From: Nevskia ramosa DSM 11499 | GTDB lineage: Bacteria > Pseudomonadota > Gammaproteobacteria > Nevskiales > Nevskiaceae | NCBI RefSeq assembly: GCF_000420645.1 | Contig: NZ_ATVI01000005.1 | Span: 480,357-544,356, forward strand | Direction of reading: 5' to 3' | Length of the DNA stretch: 64,000 nucleotides | Shown here: positions 20,310-29,707 of the stretch, in pieces | Numbering within the stretch: position 1 is the first letter of the stretch | How the letters are laid out: the number at the start of each line of letters is the position of its first letter | Position numbers and translations under genes: made by a program | Notes under the pieces: model-generated | What the model was told of the DNA's origin: nothing | Database searches by the model: none | What the model saw: the letters and a program-made list of their open reading frames with translations, nothing else

Positions 20310-21124
20310 TGTTGAAACAGCGGGTCATCACCGCGCTGATCCTGGTGCCGCTGATTCTCGGGCCGATCATCTTCTTCCCGACGCACTGGCTGTACCTGTT
20401 CCTGTCGGCCGTCGGCCTGCTCGCAGCCTGGGAATGGACAGCGCTGATGGGGCTGACCCAGACAAGCTCGCGCGCGGCCTATCTGCTGCTGGTCGCAGTA
20501 ATGCTGACGCTGGCCTGGTTCATGGGCACCATCGGTCTCGGCCTCTGGGTGGTCATGTTCGGGGCGATCTGGTGGGGCAATGCCCTGAGCACGATCGCCG
20601 GCTATCCAGTGAATTTCCGGCTCAAGCCGCCGGGCACGACGATGATGGCGATCTACGGCCTGCTGATGCTGGTGCCGGCGCTGCTCGGCCTGGCGATGCT
20701 GCGTGCCGGCAGCAATGGCGTGCTGCGGCTGTTCTTCCTGTTCGGCCTGGTCTGGATGGCCGACATCGGTGCTTACTTCGCCGGCCGCCGTTTCGGCAGG
20801 CGCAAGCTGGCGCCCGAAGTCAGCCCGGGCAAGACGGTCGAAGGGGCCATCGGTGGCTTCGTCGCTGCCTTGCTGGTGGCAGGCACGGCGCCGTGGGTAT
20901 TCGGTTTCGGCCGCTTCGACTGGTGGAAGCTGTTACTGCTCTGCGTGGCCGTGATCGGCGTCTCGGTGATCGGTGATCTGACCGAAAGCCTGTTCAAGCG
21001 CCATCGCGGCGTCAAGGACAGCGGCACCCTGTTGCCAGGCCATGGCGGCATCCTCGATCGAGTCGACAGTCTGCTGGCCGCCGCGCCTGTGCTGGCGCTC
21101 GGTCTGGCCTTGCTGGGAATTTGA
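20309..21124 (+). CDS. cdsA: Phosphatidate cytidylyltransferase
   Basis: 271 residues from ATG 20309. It makes CDP-diacylglycerol from phosphatidate and CTP for phospholipid synthesis. The protein is polytopic, with about seven to eight hydrophobic segments starting [16 protein letters not shown]. The CDP-alcohol synthetase signature near the C-terminus is visible as SVIGDLTESLFKRHRGVKDSG followed by LPGHGGILDRVDS. It follows uppS with a 1-nt overlap. The next gene, after 71 bp, is rseP; dxr, which usually lies between, is absent. Confidence 0.97.
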   Translation: MLKQRVITALILVPLILGPIIFFPTHWLYLFLSAVGLLAAWEWTALMGLTQTSSRAAYLLLVAVMLTLAWFMGTIGLGLWVVMFGAIWWGNALSTIAGYPVNFRLKPPGTTMMAIYGLLMLVPALLGLAMLRAGSNGVLRLFFLFGLVWMADIGAYFAGRRFGRRKLAPEVSPGKTVEGAIGGFVAALLVAGTAPWVFGFGRFDWWKLLLLCVAVIGVSVIGDLTESLFKRHRGVKDSGTLLPGHGGILDRVDSLLAAAPVLALGLALLGI

Positions 21125-21195
21125 AGGTGACGGCGAACGCTTTTGCCTCATCCATTGTCGAAGCCGCGGCCTCATCCTATTTCGGGTTCTGATCC

Positions 21196-22566
21196 ATGCT
21201 CGATACGCTGCATTCCGCTGCCTCTTTCATCGTTGCGATCGGCGTGCTGGTCGCCTTCCACGAGTTCGGTCATTTCTGGGTAGCGCGGCGTTTCGGCATC
21301 AAGGTGCTGAAGTTTTCGATCGGCTTCGGCAAGCCGCTGTGGTCACGCCGTGGCAAGGATGGCGTCGAGTACGTGCTGGCGATGATCCCGCTCGGTGGCT
21401 ATGTGAAGCTGCTCGATGAGCGCGAAGCCGATGTGGTGATCGCGCCGGAAGATCTTCCGCGTGCCTTCAATCGCCAGCCGGTTGCCAAGCGCATCGCCGT
21501 GTTCGCGGCCGGCCCGGCGTTCAACTTCATCCTGGCGATCGCCTTCTACTGGGTGCTGTACATGGTCGGCGTGCCGGGCATGAAGCCGGTGATAGGCGCG
21601 CCGCCAGCCGGCAGCCTGGCGGCTACTGCCGGACTCGTGGGCGGTGATCGCATCGTCGCCCTCGACGACCAGAAGATTCCGACCTGGTCGGTGCTGCGTG
21701 CCGAATTGCTCGACCGCGCCCTGAGCCGCGGCGATACGGCCTTCCTGGTTGCCCACGCCAACGGCCGCGAGCAGACCGTCAACATCGATCTCGGCAAGGC
21801 GCGCGTCGACCCGGTGCTGCTGTTCGAGGACCTCGGCCTGAATCCGTTCGAGCCGCCGATTCCGGCCGTGGTCGGGCAGGTGGTGGCGGGTGAAGCGGCG
21901 GACCGTGCCGGCCTGAAGATCGGCGATCGCATCGTCGACATCGATGGCAAGCCGGTCGCCTCGTTCCAGGATCTGCGCAGCCAGGTATCGGCGCGTCCCG
22001 GGCAGCTGGCCAAGTTCGGCATCGAACGTGCCGGCAGCGCCCAGCAGATCAGCGTGATCATCGGTACGGACACCAGCCATGGCGAGGCCATCGGCCGAGT
22101 CGGCCTGGCGCCGCAGCGCATGGCGACCGAGGGTGATTTGTGGCAGGATTTGCGCGCTGAAGTGCGGCTGGGACCCTTGGCTGCGGCTTCAGCGGCGTTG
22201 CACCAGACTTGGCAGGTGTCGGCCCTGACGGTACGCCTGCTGTACCGGATGGTTGTCGGCGATGTCTCGGTGAAGAACGTCAGTGGTCCGATCCAGATCG
22301 CGCAAGCGGCGGGCTATTCGGCCAGCGCCGGAATTGGCGCGTTCCTGACGTTTGTAGCATTGGTCAGCGTCAGCATCGGCGTCTTCAATCTGTTGCCGAT
22401 ACCGATGCTCGATGGCGGACAGATCCTGTTTGGCGTGATCGAAGCGGTGAAGGGTTCGCCGCTTTCCGAGCGCGTGCAGGCAGCGGGGCAGCAGCTGGGC
22501 ATGACCTTGCTGCTGATGCTGATGGGTTTGGCGTTTTACAACGATGTCACCAGCGTGATCGGCTGA
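21196..22566 (+). CDS. rseP: RIP metalloprotease RseP (site-2 protease)
   Basis: 456 residues. It is an inner-membrane zinc protease that cleaves the anti-sigma factor RseA in the sigma-E envelope-stress response and clears leftover signal peptides. The zinc motif HEFGH is at residues 22-26 in the first membrane helix. Two PDZ-like regions are visible in the middle (about 120-200 and 210-290, each with a GL(K)xGDRI(V) pattern) and the third zinc ligand motif lies in LLPIPMLDGGQILF near residue 400. It is followed by bamA, as in most gammaproteobacteria. Confidence 0.97.
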   Translation: MLDTLHSAASFIVAIGVLVAFHEFGHFWVARRFGIKVLKFSIGFGKPLWSRRGKDGVEYVLAMIPLGGYVKLLDEREADVVIAPEDLPRAFNRQPVAKRIAVFAAGPAFNFILAIAFYWVLYMVGVPGMKPVIGAPPAGSLAATAGLVGGDRIVALDDQKIPTWSVLRAELLDRALSRGDTAFLVAHANGREQTVNIDLGKARVDPVLLFEDLGLNPFEPPIPAVVGQVVAGEAADRAGLKIGDRIVDIDGKPVASFQDLRSQVSARPGQLAKFGIERAGSAQQISVIIGTDTSHGEAIGRVGLAPQRMATEGDLWQDLRAEVRLGPLAAASAALHQTWQVSALTVRLLYRMVVGDVSVKNVSGPIQIAQAAGYSASAGIGAFLTFVALVSVSIGVFNLLPIPMLDGGQILFGVIEAVKGSPLSERVQAAGQQLGMTLLLMLMGLAFYNDVTSVIG

Positions 22567-22591
22567 CAACGACTATGGGTTTATTCGAGGA

Positions 22592-24907
22592 ATGGTTCTG
22601 AACGGTCTAGGCAACACGGCACGCGGCGCGCTGCTGACTCTGGTCGCGATCGCCGCAAGCACCAAGGCGGCGTGGGCATTTGATCCGTTCGTGATCAAGC
22701 AGGTGCGAGCAGAGGGCCTGCAGCGCCTCGAACTCGGCACGGTGCTGACCTACTTCCCGCTGACGGTCGGCGACGAACTCACCGAAACGGCATCGCGTTC
22801 GGCGATCCGCAGTCTGTACGGCTCGGGCCTGTTTCTCGATGTGCAGCTGGTGCGCGATGGCGATGACCTGGTCATCAAGCTCAAGGAACGCCCGGCGATT
22901 GCCAGCTTCAAGCTGGAAGGCAACGAGAAGGTCGGCGGTGATGAGCTGAACAAGTCGCTCAAGGATGCCGGTCTTGCCGAAGGTGAACTGTTCAAGCGCG
23001 CACTGCTCGATTCGGTCGAACAGGAACTGCGCCGCCAGTACTACGCCAACGGCTATTACGATGTCGCCATCGAGGCCAAGGTCACCGACCTGCCGAACAA
23101 CCGCGTCGACATCAACATCAAGGTGACCGAAGGCAAGGTCACCAAGATCAAGGAAATCAACCTGATCGGCAACACGGCTTTCCCGCGCGATGAACTGCTC
23201 AAGCAGCTCAAGCTCGAGAAGACCACCTGGATGCCGTTCCAGAAGACCGATCGCTACTCCAAGCAGCAGCTCGGTGGCGATCTCGAAACGCTGTCCTCGT
23301 ACTACCAGGATCGCGGCTACCTGCAGTTCAACATCGCCTCCGTGCAGGTGGCGCTGTCGCCGGACAAGCAAGACATCTACGTCACCCTGGCGCTCGAAGA
23401 AGGCGCGGTCTACAAGGTCAAGGATCACCGCTTCTCCGGCGAGATCGTGCTCAACGAGAAGTTTCTCGATGCACTGACCTCGTCGAAGAACGGCGCGATC
23501 TTCTCGCGCAAGGAAGCCACCGAAACCGCGACCCGCATCGAAGGCGCGCTGTCGGATATCGGCTACGCCTTCGCCAAGGTCACGCCGCTGCCGGAAGTGG
23601 ATGAGCCGAATCGCGAAGTCAGCCTGAATTTCTTCATCGAGCCCGGCAAGCGCGCCTACATCCGGCGCATCAACTTCCAGGGCCACACCGGCACCAACGA
23701 CGAAACGCTGCGCCGCGAAATGCGCCAGCTGGAAGCCGCGCCGTTCTCGAAGAGCGCCGTCGAACGCTCGCGTCAGCGTCTTGCGCGCCTGCCGTTCATC
23801 GAGGACGCGGAAGTCGAGACCAAGCCGGTGCCGGGCACCGACGATCTCGTCGACATCGAATTCAAGGTCAAGGAACGCGCCCCGGGCTCGATCCAGTTCG
23901 GCGTCGGCTATTCGGGCGCTCAGGGCTTCCTGATCAACGCCAGCATCACCAACACCAATTTCCTTGGTACCGGCAACAGAGTGCAGCTGGCTGCCGACAC
24001 CAGCACCTTCAACCGCTCGGTGTCCTTGAGCCTGACCGATCCGTACTTCACCCAAGACGGCATCAGCCAGACGGTGTCGACGTACTTCCGCAAGTCGCAG
24101 TCGGTCATCCGCTTCAGTTCGGGTTTCGATACCAACGTCGTCGGCGGCGATCTGACCTACGGCATTCCGCTGTCGGAATTCGCATCCCTGCGATTGGGTG
24201 GCGGCGTCAGCCAGACGGCGGTGAAAACCTTCCCGGGTGCCTCGAGCAACGAAATTCTCAATTTCGTGATCAACAATGGAACGGAATTCACCGCGTTCCA
24301 GCTGCGCACCGGTATCGCCCGCGATACTCGTAATCGCACGTTCTTCGCGACCAGCGGCATGCTGACCCGCCTGAATCTCGACATCACGCTGCCCGGCATC
24401 AGTGATCTGTCGTACTACAACACCAGCATTTCGCACGAGCAGTACTTCCAGCTGCCGTTCAAGTTCTTCACCAAGTTCAATGCGACGGTGGGTTACGTCC
24501 ACGCCTACGGTTCCAGCAAGGACGTGCCGCCGTACGAGCTGTACTTCGCCGGTGGCGCGAACACCGTCCGTGGCTATCGCGATGGCTCGCTCGGGCCGCG
24601 CGATTTCCCGAACAACAATCCGTTCGGTGGCGAGCTGCGTGCCACCAGCCAGACCGACCTGGTGTTTCCGATCCCGGTGGTCAGCGACAACAAGACGACG
24701 CGCGCCAGCTTGTTCTACGACTTCGGCAACGTCTACGCCAAGCCGGGCGATTTCAGCGTGTCGACCTTGCGTCAGGCTTACGGCTTGAGCTTCAGCTTCT
24801 TCACGCCGATCCTCGGTCTGTTGTCCTTGAGCTATGCGTTCCCGCTGAACGACAAGCCGGGTGATTTCACCGACAGCTTCCAGATCAACTTCGGCACCGG
24901 CTTCTAA
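22592..24907 (+). CDS. bamA: Outer membrane protein assembly factor BamA
   Basis: 771 residues, close to the usual 800. It is the core of the BAM complex that inserts beta-barrel proteins into the outer membrane. An N-terminal signal peptide ends near AAWAFD. Five POTRA domains cover about residues 24-420, followed by the 16-strand barrel ending in the aromatic C-terminal residue of FGTGF. The conserved loop-6 motif appears as VRGYRDGSLGPRD. The start is not certain: ATG 22592 is immediately preceded by GAGG, which is unusually close, and no better in-frame codon is seen. Confidence 0.96.
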   Translation: MVLNGLGNTARGALLTLVAIAASTKAAWAFDPFVIKQVRAEGLQRLELGTVLTYFPLTVGDELTETASRSAIRSLYGSGLFLDVQLVRDGDDLVIKLKERPAIASFKLEGNEKVGGDELNKSLKDAGLAEGELFKRALLDSVEQELRRQYYANGYYDVAIEAKVTDLPNNRVDINIKVTEGKVTKIKEINLIGNTAFPRDELLKQLKLEKTTWMPFQKTDRYSKQQLGGDLETLSSYYQDRGYLQFNIASVQVALSPDKQDIYVTLALEEGAVYKVKDHRFSGEIVLNEKFLDALTSSKNGAIFSRKEATETATRIEGALSDIGYAFAKVTPLPEVDEPNREVSLNFFIEPGKRAYIRRINFQGHTGTNDETLRREMRQLEAAPFSKSAVERSRQRLARLPFIEDAEVETKPVPGTDDLVDIEFKVKERAPGSIQFGVGYSGAQGFLINASITNTNFLGTGNRVQLAADTSTFNRSVSLSLTDPYFTQDGISQTVSTYFRKSQSVIRFSSGFDTNVVGGDLTYGIPLSEFASLRLGGGVSQTAVKTFPGASSNEILNFVINNGTEFTAFQLRTGIARDTRNRTFFATSGMLTRLNLDITLPGISDLSYYNTSISHEQYFQLPFKFFTKFNATVGYVHAYGSSKDVPPYELYFAGGANTVRGYRDGSLGPRDFPNNNPFGGELRATSQTDLVFPIPVVSDNKTTRASLFYDFGNVYAKPGDFSVSTLRQAYGLSFSFFTPILGLLSLSYAFPLNDKPGDFTDSFQINFGTGF

Positions 24908-24923
24908 GCTTCATCCTGACTGT

Positions 24924-24943
24924 GATCCGGTCATCGCCGGATC
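24924..24943 (+). terminator. Hairpin between bamA and the OmpH/Skp gene
   Basis: A perfect 7-bp inverted repeat (24924-24930 with 24937-24943) with a 6-nt loop lies 16 bp after the bamA stop. There is no T-run, so it may be an mRNA stability or attenuation element rather than a terminator. Confidence 0.35.
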
Positions 24944-24995
24944 TGTTGCATCCCGCAAACCCTGCTGCATTTTTCACTTTCAACGAGAGACCGAC

Positions 24996-25520
24996 ATGAT
25001 TCAGCCCCGCATTCTTGCCGCCGCCGCCGCCGCTGTTGCCGCGCTGGCCGTGTTCGCTGCACCGACGATGGCTGTTGCCGCCGACGCCAAGGTCGCCGTG
25101 GTCCGCTTCGACGACGCCGTGCGCTCGTCGCCGCAGTACAAGGTTGCCGATCAGAAGATGACCGCCGAGTTCCAGAAGCGGAAGTCCGATCTGGAAGCGC
25201 AGTCCAAGCAGTTCGAATCCGACGTCGAGAAATTCAAGCGTGACCGCGTGACGGTCAGCCCGGACGCCGCCGCCAAGACCGAGAAGGATCTGGCCGCCCG
25301 CCAGGTCGACCTCAGCCAGGCCGGCCGCAAGTTCCAGGAAGACGCCCAGACCCGTCAGCGCGAACTGACCAACGAAGTGGTCAGCAAGGTCCGTGACGCC
25401 GTGGTCGCCGTGGCCAAGGAAAAGAGCCTCGACGTCGTCGTCGCCGATCCGGTATTCGCCAACGCCTCGTTCGACATCACCGACGACGTGGTCAAGAAGC
25501 TCGGCGGCACCGCGAAGTAA
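24996..25520 (+). CDS. skp: OmpH/Skp family periplasmic chaperone
   Basis: 174 residues from ATG 24996; upstream codons in the frame are intergenic. An Ala-rich signal peptide ends near AVAADAK. The mature protein is small, basic-acidic and strongly helical (about residues 60-145), the tentacle-forming pattern of Skp, with a beta-strand body [14 protein letters not shown]. Skp holds unfolded outer-membrane proteins in the periplasm and delivers them to BAM, which fits its place between bamA and lpxD. The sequence is the short Xanthomonas/Pseudomonas-like form. Confidence 0.93.
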   Translation: MIQPRILAAAAAAVAALAVFAAPTMAVAADAKVAVVRFDDAVRSSPQYKVADQKMTAEFQKRKSDLEAQSKQFESDVEKFKRDRVTVSPDAAAKTEKDLAARQVDLSQAGRKFQEDAQTRQRELTNEVVSKVRDAVVAVAKEKSLDVVVADPVFANASFDITDDVVKKLGGTAK

Positions 25521-25545
25521 GCGCGGACTCAAGTCCCCGGCACAG

Positions 25546-26616
25546 ATGAGCCCACGCCCGACGACGACCCTGGCCGCACTGGCCGAGCGTCATGGTCTGG
25601 AGCTGCGCGGTGACGGGGCAATCGCGATCGAAGGCGTCTGTTCGCTGTTGCCCGGCAAGCCCGGGCACCTTGGCTTCTTCGCCAATTCAAAGCTGCGCAA
25701 GCAGTTGTCGGACACGCGCGCTGCTGCTGTCATCCTGAGTGCGCGCGACGCCGCCGGCTACGTCGGCAATGCACTGGTCAGCACCGATACCGCGCTGGCC
25801 TTCGGGCGGATCGCCCGGGAATTCGATCGTGCCGAGGAATTCGTCGCCGGTCGTCACGCATCGGCGAGCATCGATCCTTTGGCGCAGATCGGAGACGGCT
25901 GCGGCGTTGCCGCCGGTGCGGTGATCGAAGCGGATGCCGTGATCGGCGCCGGCAGCTACATCGGCCCGAACTGCGTGATTCGTCGAGGTGCCGCGATCGG
26001 CGCCGGATCGCGTCTGGAAGCGAACGTCTATATCGGACCGGACTGCGTGCTCGGCGCGCGGGCGCGGCTATTGCCTGGCGCAGTGATCGGCGGTCGTGGC
26101 TTCGGACTGGCACCCAGCTCGGCGGGCTGGATCGAAGTGCCGCAGCTGGGGCGCGTGATCATCGGCGATGACGTCGAGATCGGCGCCAACACCACCATCG
26201 ATCGTGGCGCGCTCGATGACACGGTGATCGAGGATGGCGTCAAGCTCGACAACCAGATCCAGATCGCCCACAACTGCCGGATCGGCGCCCGCACTGCGAT
26301 CGCCGCCTGCACCGGCATCGCCGGGTCGACCACCATCGGCCGCAACTGCATGATCGGTGGTGCCTCGGTGATTGGCGGACATCTGACGATCGTCGATAAC
26401 GTTGTCGTGTTCGGCTACGCGATGGTCACCAAGTCGATCACCGCTCCCGGCCAGTACGGCTCGGGCATTCCGGCAAAGCCGGCGCGCGAATGGCGTCGCG
26501 AAGTGGCAAGGATTCGGAGACTGCCGAAAGTCGATGAACGACTTGCGGCGATCGAGCAAATACTGAAAATGACTCCGGTAACGGGAGAGGAGCAAGGTGA
26601 GCAAGGCGATTTTTGA
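25546..26616 (+). CDS. lpxD: UDP-3-O-(3-hydroxyacyl)glucosamine N-acyltransferase
   Basis: 356 residues from ATG 25546. It is the third enzyme of lipid A synthesis and adds a second 3-hydroxyacyl chain using acyl-ACP. An N-terminal uridine-binding domain (about 1-100) precedes the left-handed beta-helix with hexapeptide repeats (for example [17 protein letters not shown]) and the catalytic HNCRIG segment near residue 240. The C-terminus overlaps fabZ by 20 nt. Confidence 0.97.
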   Translation: MSPRPTTTLAALAERHGLELRGDGAIAIEGVCSLLPGKPGHLGFFANSKLRKQLSDTRAAAVILSARDAAGYVGNALVSTDTALAFGRIAREFDRAEEFVAGRHASASIDPLAQIGDGCGVAAGAVIEADAVIGAGSYIGPNCVIRRGAAIGAGSRLEANVYIGPDCVLGARARLLPGAVIGGRGFGLAPSSAGWIEVPQLGRVIIGDDVEIGANTTIDRGALDDTVIEDGVKLDNQIQIAHNCRIGARTAIAACTGIAGSTTIGRNCMIGGASVIGGHLTIVDNVVVFGYAMVTKSITAPGQYGSGIPAKPAREWRREVARIRRLPKVDERLAAIEQILKMTPVTGEEQGEQGDF

Positions 26617-27082
26617 TATCCGCGACATCATGGCGATGCTGCCGCACAGGCAGCCGTTCCTGCTGATCGACAAGATCATCGAGCACGACCCGGGCAAGTC
26701 GCTGGTGGCGATCAAGAACGTCACCTACAACGAGCCCTTCTTCCTGGGTCACTTTCCGCAGGTGCCGACGATGCCCGGCGTGCTGATCATCGAAGCGATG
26801 GCCCAGGCCTGCGGCCTGCTGACCGCGATCGAAACCGGCATCAAGCCGGAATCCGGCTTGATCTTCTACTTCGCCGGCATCGAGGACGCGCGCTTCAAGC
26901 GTATCGTCGAACCGGGCGACCAGCTGCGTTTCGAAGTCAGCCTCGACCGGGTCAAGCGCCATTTGCGCCGCTTCAAGGCCAAGGCAACCGTCGACGGCGA
27001 ACTGGCTTGTGAAGCCACGCTGATGTGCGTGCTCAAGGATGCTTCGCGTGCGGCACCCGTTGCCGCTGAATCGGCGGAGTGA
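26597..27082 (+). CDS. fabZ: 3-hydroxyacyl-[acyl-carrier-protein] dehydratase FabZ
   Basis: 161 residues. It dehydrates 3-hydroxyacyl-ACP in fatty-acid elongation, and its position between lpxD and lpxA reflects competition for 3-hydroxyacyl-ACP. The hot-dog fold motifs are [13 protein letters not shown], the catalytic His in FFLGHFP and the Glu in EAMAQACG, and [10 protein letters not shown]. The start is GTG 26597, with GGAG upstream, and overlaps lpxD by 20 nt. A later ATG would cut into the conserved N-terminus. Confidence 0.97.
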   Translation: MSKAIFDIRDIMAMLPHRQPFLLIDKIIEHDPGKSLVAIKNVTYNEPFFLGHFPQVPTMPGVLIIEAMAQACGLLTAIETGIKPESGLIFYFAGIEDARFKRIVEPGDQLRFEVSLDRVKRHLRRFKAKATVDGELACEATLMCVLKDASRAAPVAAESAE

Positions 27083-27090
27083 GCGGCAGC

Positions 27091-27888
27091 ATGGCGGCAG
27101 TTGAAACCGGCGCGATTCATCCGACGGCGATCATCGACGCCGGCACGCGATTGCACCCGAGCGTGTCGGTCGGCCCGTATTCGATCATCGGCGCCGGTGT
27201 CGAGATCGGTGAGGGCACCACCGTCGGCCCGCATGTGGTGCTGAAAGGCCCGATGCGGATCGGCCGAAACAACACTATCTTCCAGTTCGCCAGCCTCGGC
27301 GAGATCTCGCAGGACAAGACCGCGAAGTACGAAGATGCGACCCGCGTCGAGATCGGTGACGGCAACACCATTCGCGAGTACGTGACCATCCAGCGCGGCA
27401 CTTTGAAGACGGCCGAAGGCCTGACCAAGGTCGGCGATCGCAACTGGATCATGGCCAACGCCCACATCGCCCACGACTGCGTCGTCGGCAACGACAACAT
27501 CCTGGCCAACGGCACAACCTTGGCCGGCCACGTGACGATCGAGGACTGGGCCGGCATCGGCGGCTTTACGCTGATCCATCAGTACTGCCGGATCGGCGGC
27601 CACGCCTTTACCGGCGGTGGCAGCGTCATCCTCAAGGACGTGCCGCCGTTCATGATGATCGAAGGCCAGCCGGCCAAGGCCCGCGGCATCAATAGCGAAG
27701 GTCTGAAGCGGCGCGGTTTCTCGCCGGAAGAGATCAGCGACATCAAGGATGCCTACAAGCTGATCTACATCTCGGACCTGCTGATGGTCGACGTGAAAGT
27801 GAAGCTCGCCGAAATGGCCGTGACCTCGATGCACTGCGCGCGCCTGCTGGCGTTCATCGAAAGCTCGACGCGGTCGATCGTCCGCTGA
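27091..27888 (+). CDS. lpxA: UDP-N-acetylglucosamine O-acyltransferase
   Basis: About 265 residues from ATG 27091; GTG 27079 inside the fabZ stop is a possible alternative start. It adds the first 3-hydroxyacyl chain to UDP-GlcNAc, the first step of lipid A synthesis. The left-handed beta-helix begins with IHPTAIIDAGTRLH, and the catalytic His is in NAHIAHDCVVG. The C-terminal helical part has the family word GLKRRGFS and AYKLIY. It is 2 bp upstream of lpxB. Confidence 0.97.
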   Translation: MAAVETGAIHPTAIIDAGTRLHPSVSVGPYSIIGAGVEIGEGTTVGPHVVLKGPMRIGRNNTIFQFASLGEISQDKTAKYEDATRVEIGDGNTIREYVTIQRGTLKTAEGLTKVGDRNWIMANAHIAHDCVVGNDNILANGTTLAGHVTIEDWAGIGGFTLIHQYCRIGGHAFTGGGSVILKDVPPFMMIEGQPAKARGINSEGLKRRGFSPEEISDIKDAYKLIYISDLLMVDVKVKLAEMAVTSMHCARLLAFIESSTRSIVR

Positions 27889-27890
27889 CC

Positions 27891-29033
27891 ATGCACTTCG
27901 CGCTGATCGCCGGTGAAGCTTCTGGCGACCTGCTCGGCGGTGCGCTGATCCCGGCATTGCGCGCGCGGTTTCCCGATGCAAGATTCAGCGGCGTCACCGG
28001 CCCGCGGATGCTGGCCGCTGGCTGCGAGTCGCTGGCCAGCATCGATCGCCTGTCGGTGATGGGCATTGCCGAGGTGCTGCCCAAGCTGCCGGACCTGTTC
28101 CGGCTGCGCGCCGAGCTGATCGAAAAGCTCAGTGCCGATCGTCCGGACGTGGTCATCGGCATCGACGCGCCCGACTTCAATCTGGGCCTCGAACGTCGCT
28201 TGCGCGAACGCGGCCTGAAGACCGTGCAGATGGTCAGCCCGACGGTCTGGGCCTGGCGGCAGGGGCGAGTGAAAACCATCGCCAGGGCCGTTGACCTGGT
28301 GCTCTGTCTGTTTCCGTTCGAGCCGAAGTTCTACGCCGGCCACGGCGTCAAGGCGGTCTACATCGGTCATCCGCTGGCCGAGGAACTGGCCGATCCGCTG
28401 TCCCGGGCCGAGGCGCGCCAGACCTTGGGCTTGCCTGCCGAGGGGCCGGTGCTCGCGGTGCTGCCGGGCAGTCGGGGTGGCGAGTTGGCGCGGCTGGCGG
28501 TGCCGTTCGCACAGACGGCAGCGCTGCTGGCCCGGCAGCTGCCGGGGCTGACAATGGTCACGCCGATCGCCAAGCCCAGCCTGCGGCCGGTCATGGAAAC
28601 TGCGATCGCCGCACACGCGCCCTTGGTGAACTGGAAGCTTGTCGATGGTCAGTCCCGTGCCGCGATGCGCGCGGCAGATGCGGTGCTGCTGGCCTCTGGC
28701 ACCGCCACCCTGGAATGCCTGTTGCTCGATCGGCCGATGGTCGTCGCCTATCGCGGTTCACTGCTGACCTATTTCCTGCTGTCGACGCTCGGCATGCTGA
28801 AAACCAAGCACGTCAGTCTGCCGAACCTGCTGGCTGCCGAGCCGGTGGTCCCCGAATACCTGCAGGACGCGGCGCAGCCGGCAGTGATGGCCGAGGCGCT
28901 GCACGCACTGATCGAAGACGGCCAGGCCCGCGATCGGCAGCTCGCGCAGTTCGGCGCGGTGCGCGATGAGCTGCGCCGCAATGCTGCGCTTGCCTCGGCT
29001 GCGGCGATCGCCGAGCTGATCGCTGCCCGATGA
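27891..29033 (+). CDS. lpxB: Lipid-A-disaccharide synthase
   Basis: 380 residues. It joins UDP-2,3-diacylglucosamine and lipid X to give the lipid A disaccharide. It is a GT-19 glycosyltransferase with N-terminal LIAGEASGDLLGG, FSGVTGPRM, and the middle PTVWAWRQGR. The C-terminal domain has LLASGTATLECLLL. It is a peripheral membrane protein on the cytoplasmic face. It overlaps rnhB by 4 nt (ATGA, 29030-29033). Confidence 0.97.
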   Translation: MHFALIAGEASGDLLGGALIPALRARFPDARFSGVTGPRMLAAGCESLASIDRLSVMGIAEVLPKLPDLFRLRAELIEKLSADRPDVVIGIDAPDFNLGLERRLRERGLKTVQMVSPTVWAWRQGRVKTIARAVDLVLCLFPFEPKFYAGHGVKAVYIGHPLAEELADPLSRAEARQTLGLPAEGPVLAVLPGSRGGELARLAVPFAQTAALLARQLPGLTMVTPIAKPSLRPVMETAIAAHAPLVNWKLVDGQSRAAMRAADAVLLASGTATLECLLLDRPMVVAYRGSLLTYFLLSTLGMLKTKHVSLPNLLAAEPVVPEYLQDAAQPAVMAEALHALIEDGQARDRQLAQFGAVRDELRRNAALASAAAIAELIAAR

Positions 29034-29641
29034 ACGTCTGCATCGCCGGAATCGACGAAGTCGGCCGCGGCTGTCTGGCCGGGCCGGTCTATGCGGCAGC
29101 GGTCGTGTTGCCGGAAGCGCATGGCCTGATCGGGCTCAAGGATTCCAAGGCGCTCAGCGCGCTGCAGCGCGAGCGTCTGGTACCACTGATCGAAGCGGTG
29201 GCGCTCGATTGGGCGATCGGCATCGCCAGCGCCGAGGAGATCGATGCGATCAACATCCTGCAGGCAACGTTTCTGGCCATGCAGCGCGCCGTCGCTGCGC
29301 TGAAGACGGTGCCGACCTTGTGCCTGATCGACGGCAGCCAGCAACCACGGCTGCCAGTGCCGATCCGCATGGTCATCGGCGGCGATCGGACCGAGGACGC
29401 GATCATGGCTGCGGCGATCATCGCCAAGGTGGCTCGTGATGCCGAGATGACCCGGCTCGATGCGCAGTTTCCCGGTTACGGCCTGGCCCGGCACAAGGGC
29501 TACGGCACGCCGGCGCACCTGCAAGCGCTTGTGCAGCAAGGTGCCAGCCGCATACACCGGCTGAGCTTCGCGCCCTGCGCCGTCGCGGGTTTCGGGCTAC
29601 CGGCTGCGAGTTTGCAGAGTAGCGACGTGCAGAGCCCGTAA
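29030..29641 (+). CDS. rnhB: Ribonuclease HII
   Basis: 203 residues. It cleaves RNA in RNA-DNA hybrids and starts repair of misincorporated ribonucleotides. The active-site pattern is visible as Asp-Glu in AGIDEVGRGCLAGPV and LKDSKALS, then Asp in LIDGSQ and Asp in IAKVARDAEM. The C-terminus has the GYGTPAHLQAL substrate-binding block. Cytoplasmic. It lies between lpxB and dnaE, a standard position. Confidence 0.96.
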   Translation: MNVCIAGIDEVGRGCLAGPVYAAAVVLPEAHGLIGLKDSKALSALQRERLVPLIEAVALDWAIGIASAEEIDAINILQATFLAMQRAVAALKTVPTLCLIDGSQQPRLPVPIRMVIGGDRTEDAIMAAAIIAKVARDAEMTRLDAQFPGYGLARHKGYGTPAHLQALVQQGASRIHRLSFAPCAVAGFGLPAASLQSSDVQSP

Positions 29642-29707
29642 ACTTCACGCTCGCTGCTGGCGGCGCTCCGCTTCTCTGGCAAACCACCCCTGGAAACTGG
29701 CAAAGCC

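Noticed and set aside
22607-24502. 631-codon minus-strand frame inside bamA
   Set aside because: It is antisense to an unmistakable bamA; long antisense frames are expected in GC-rich codon usage.
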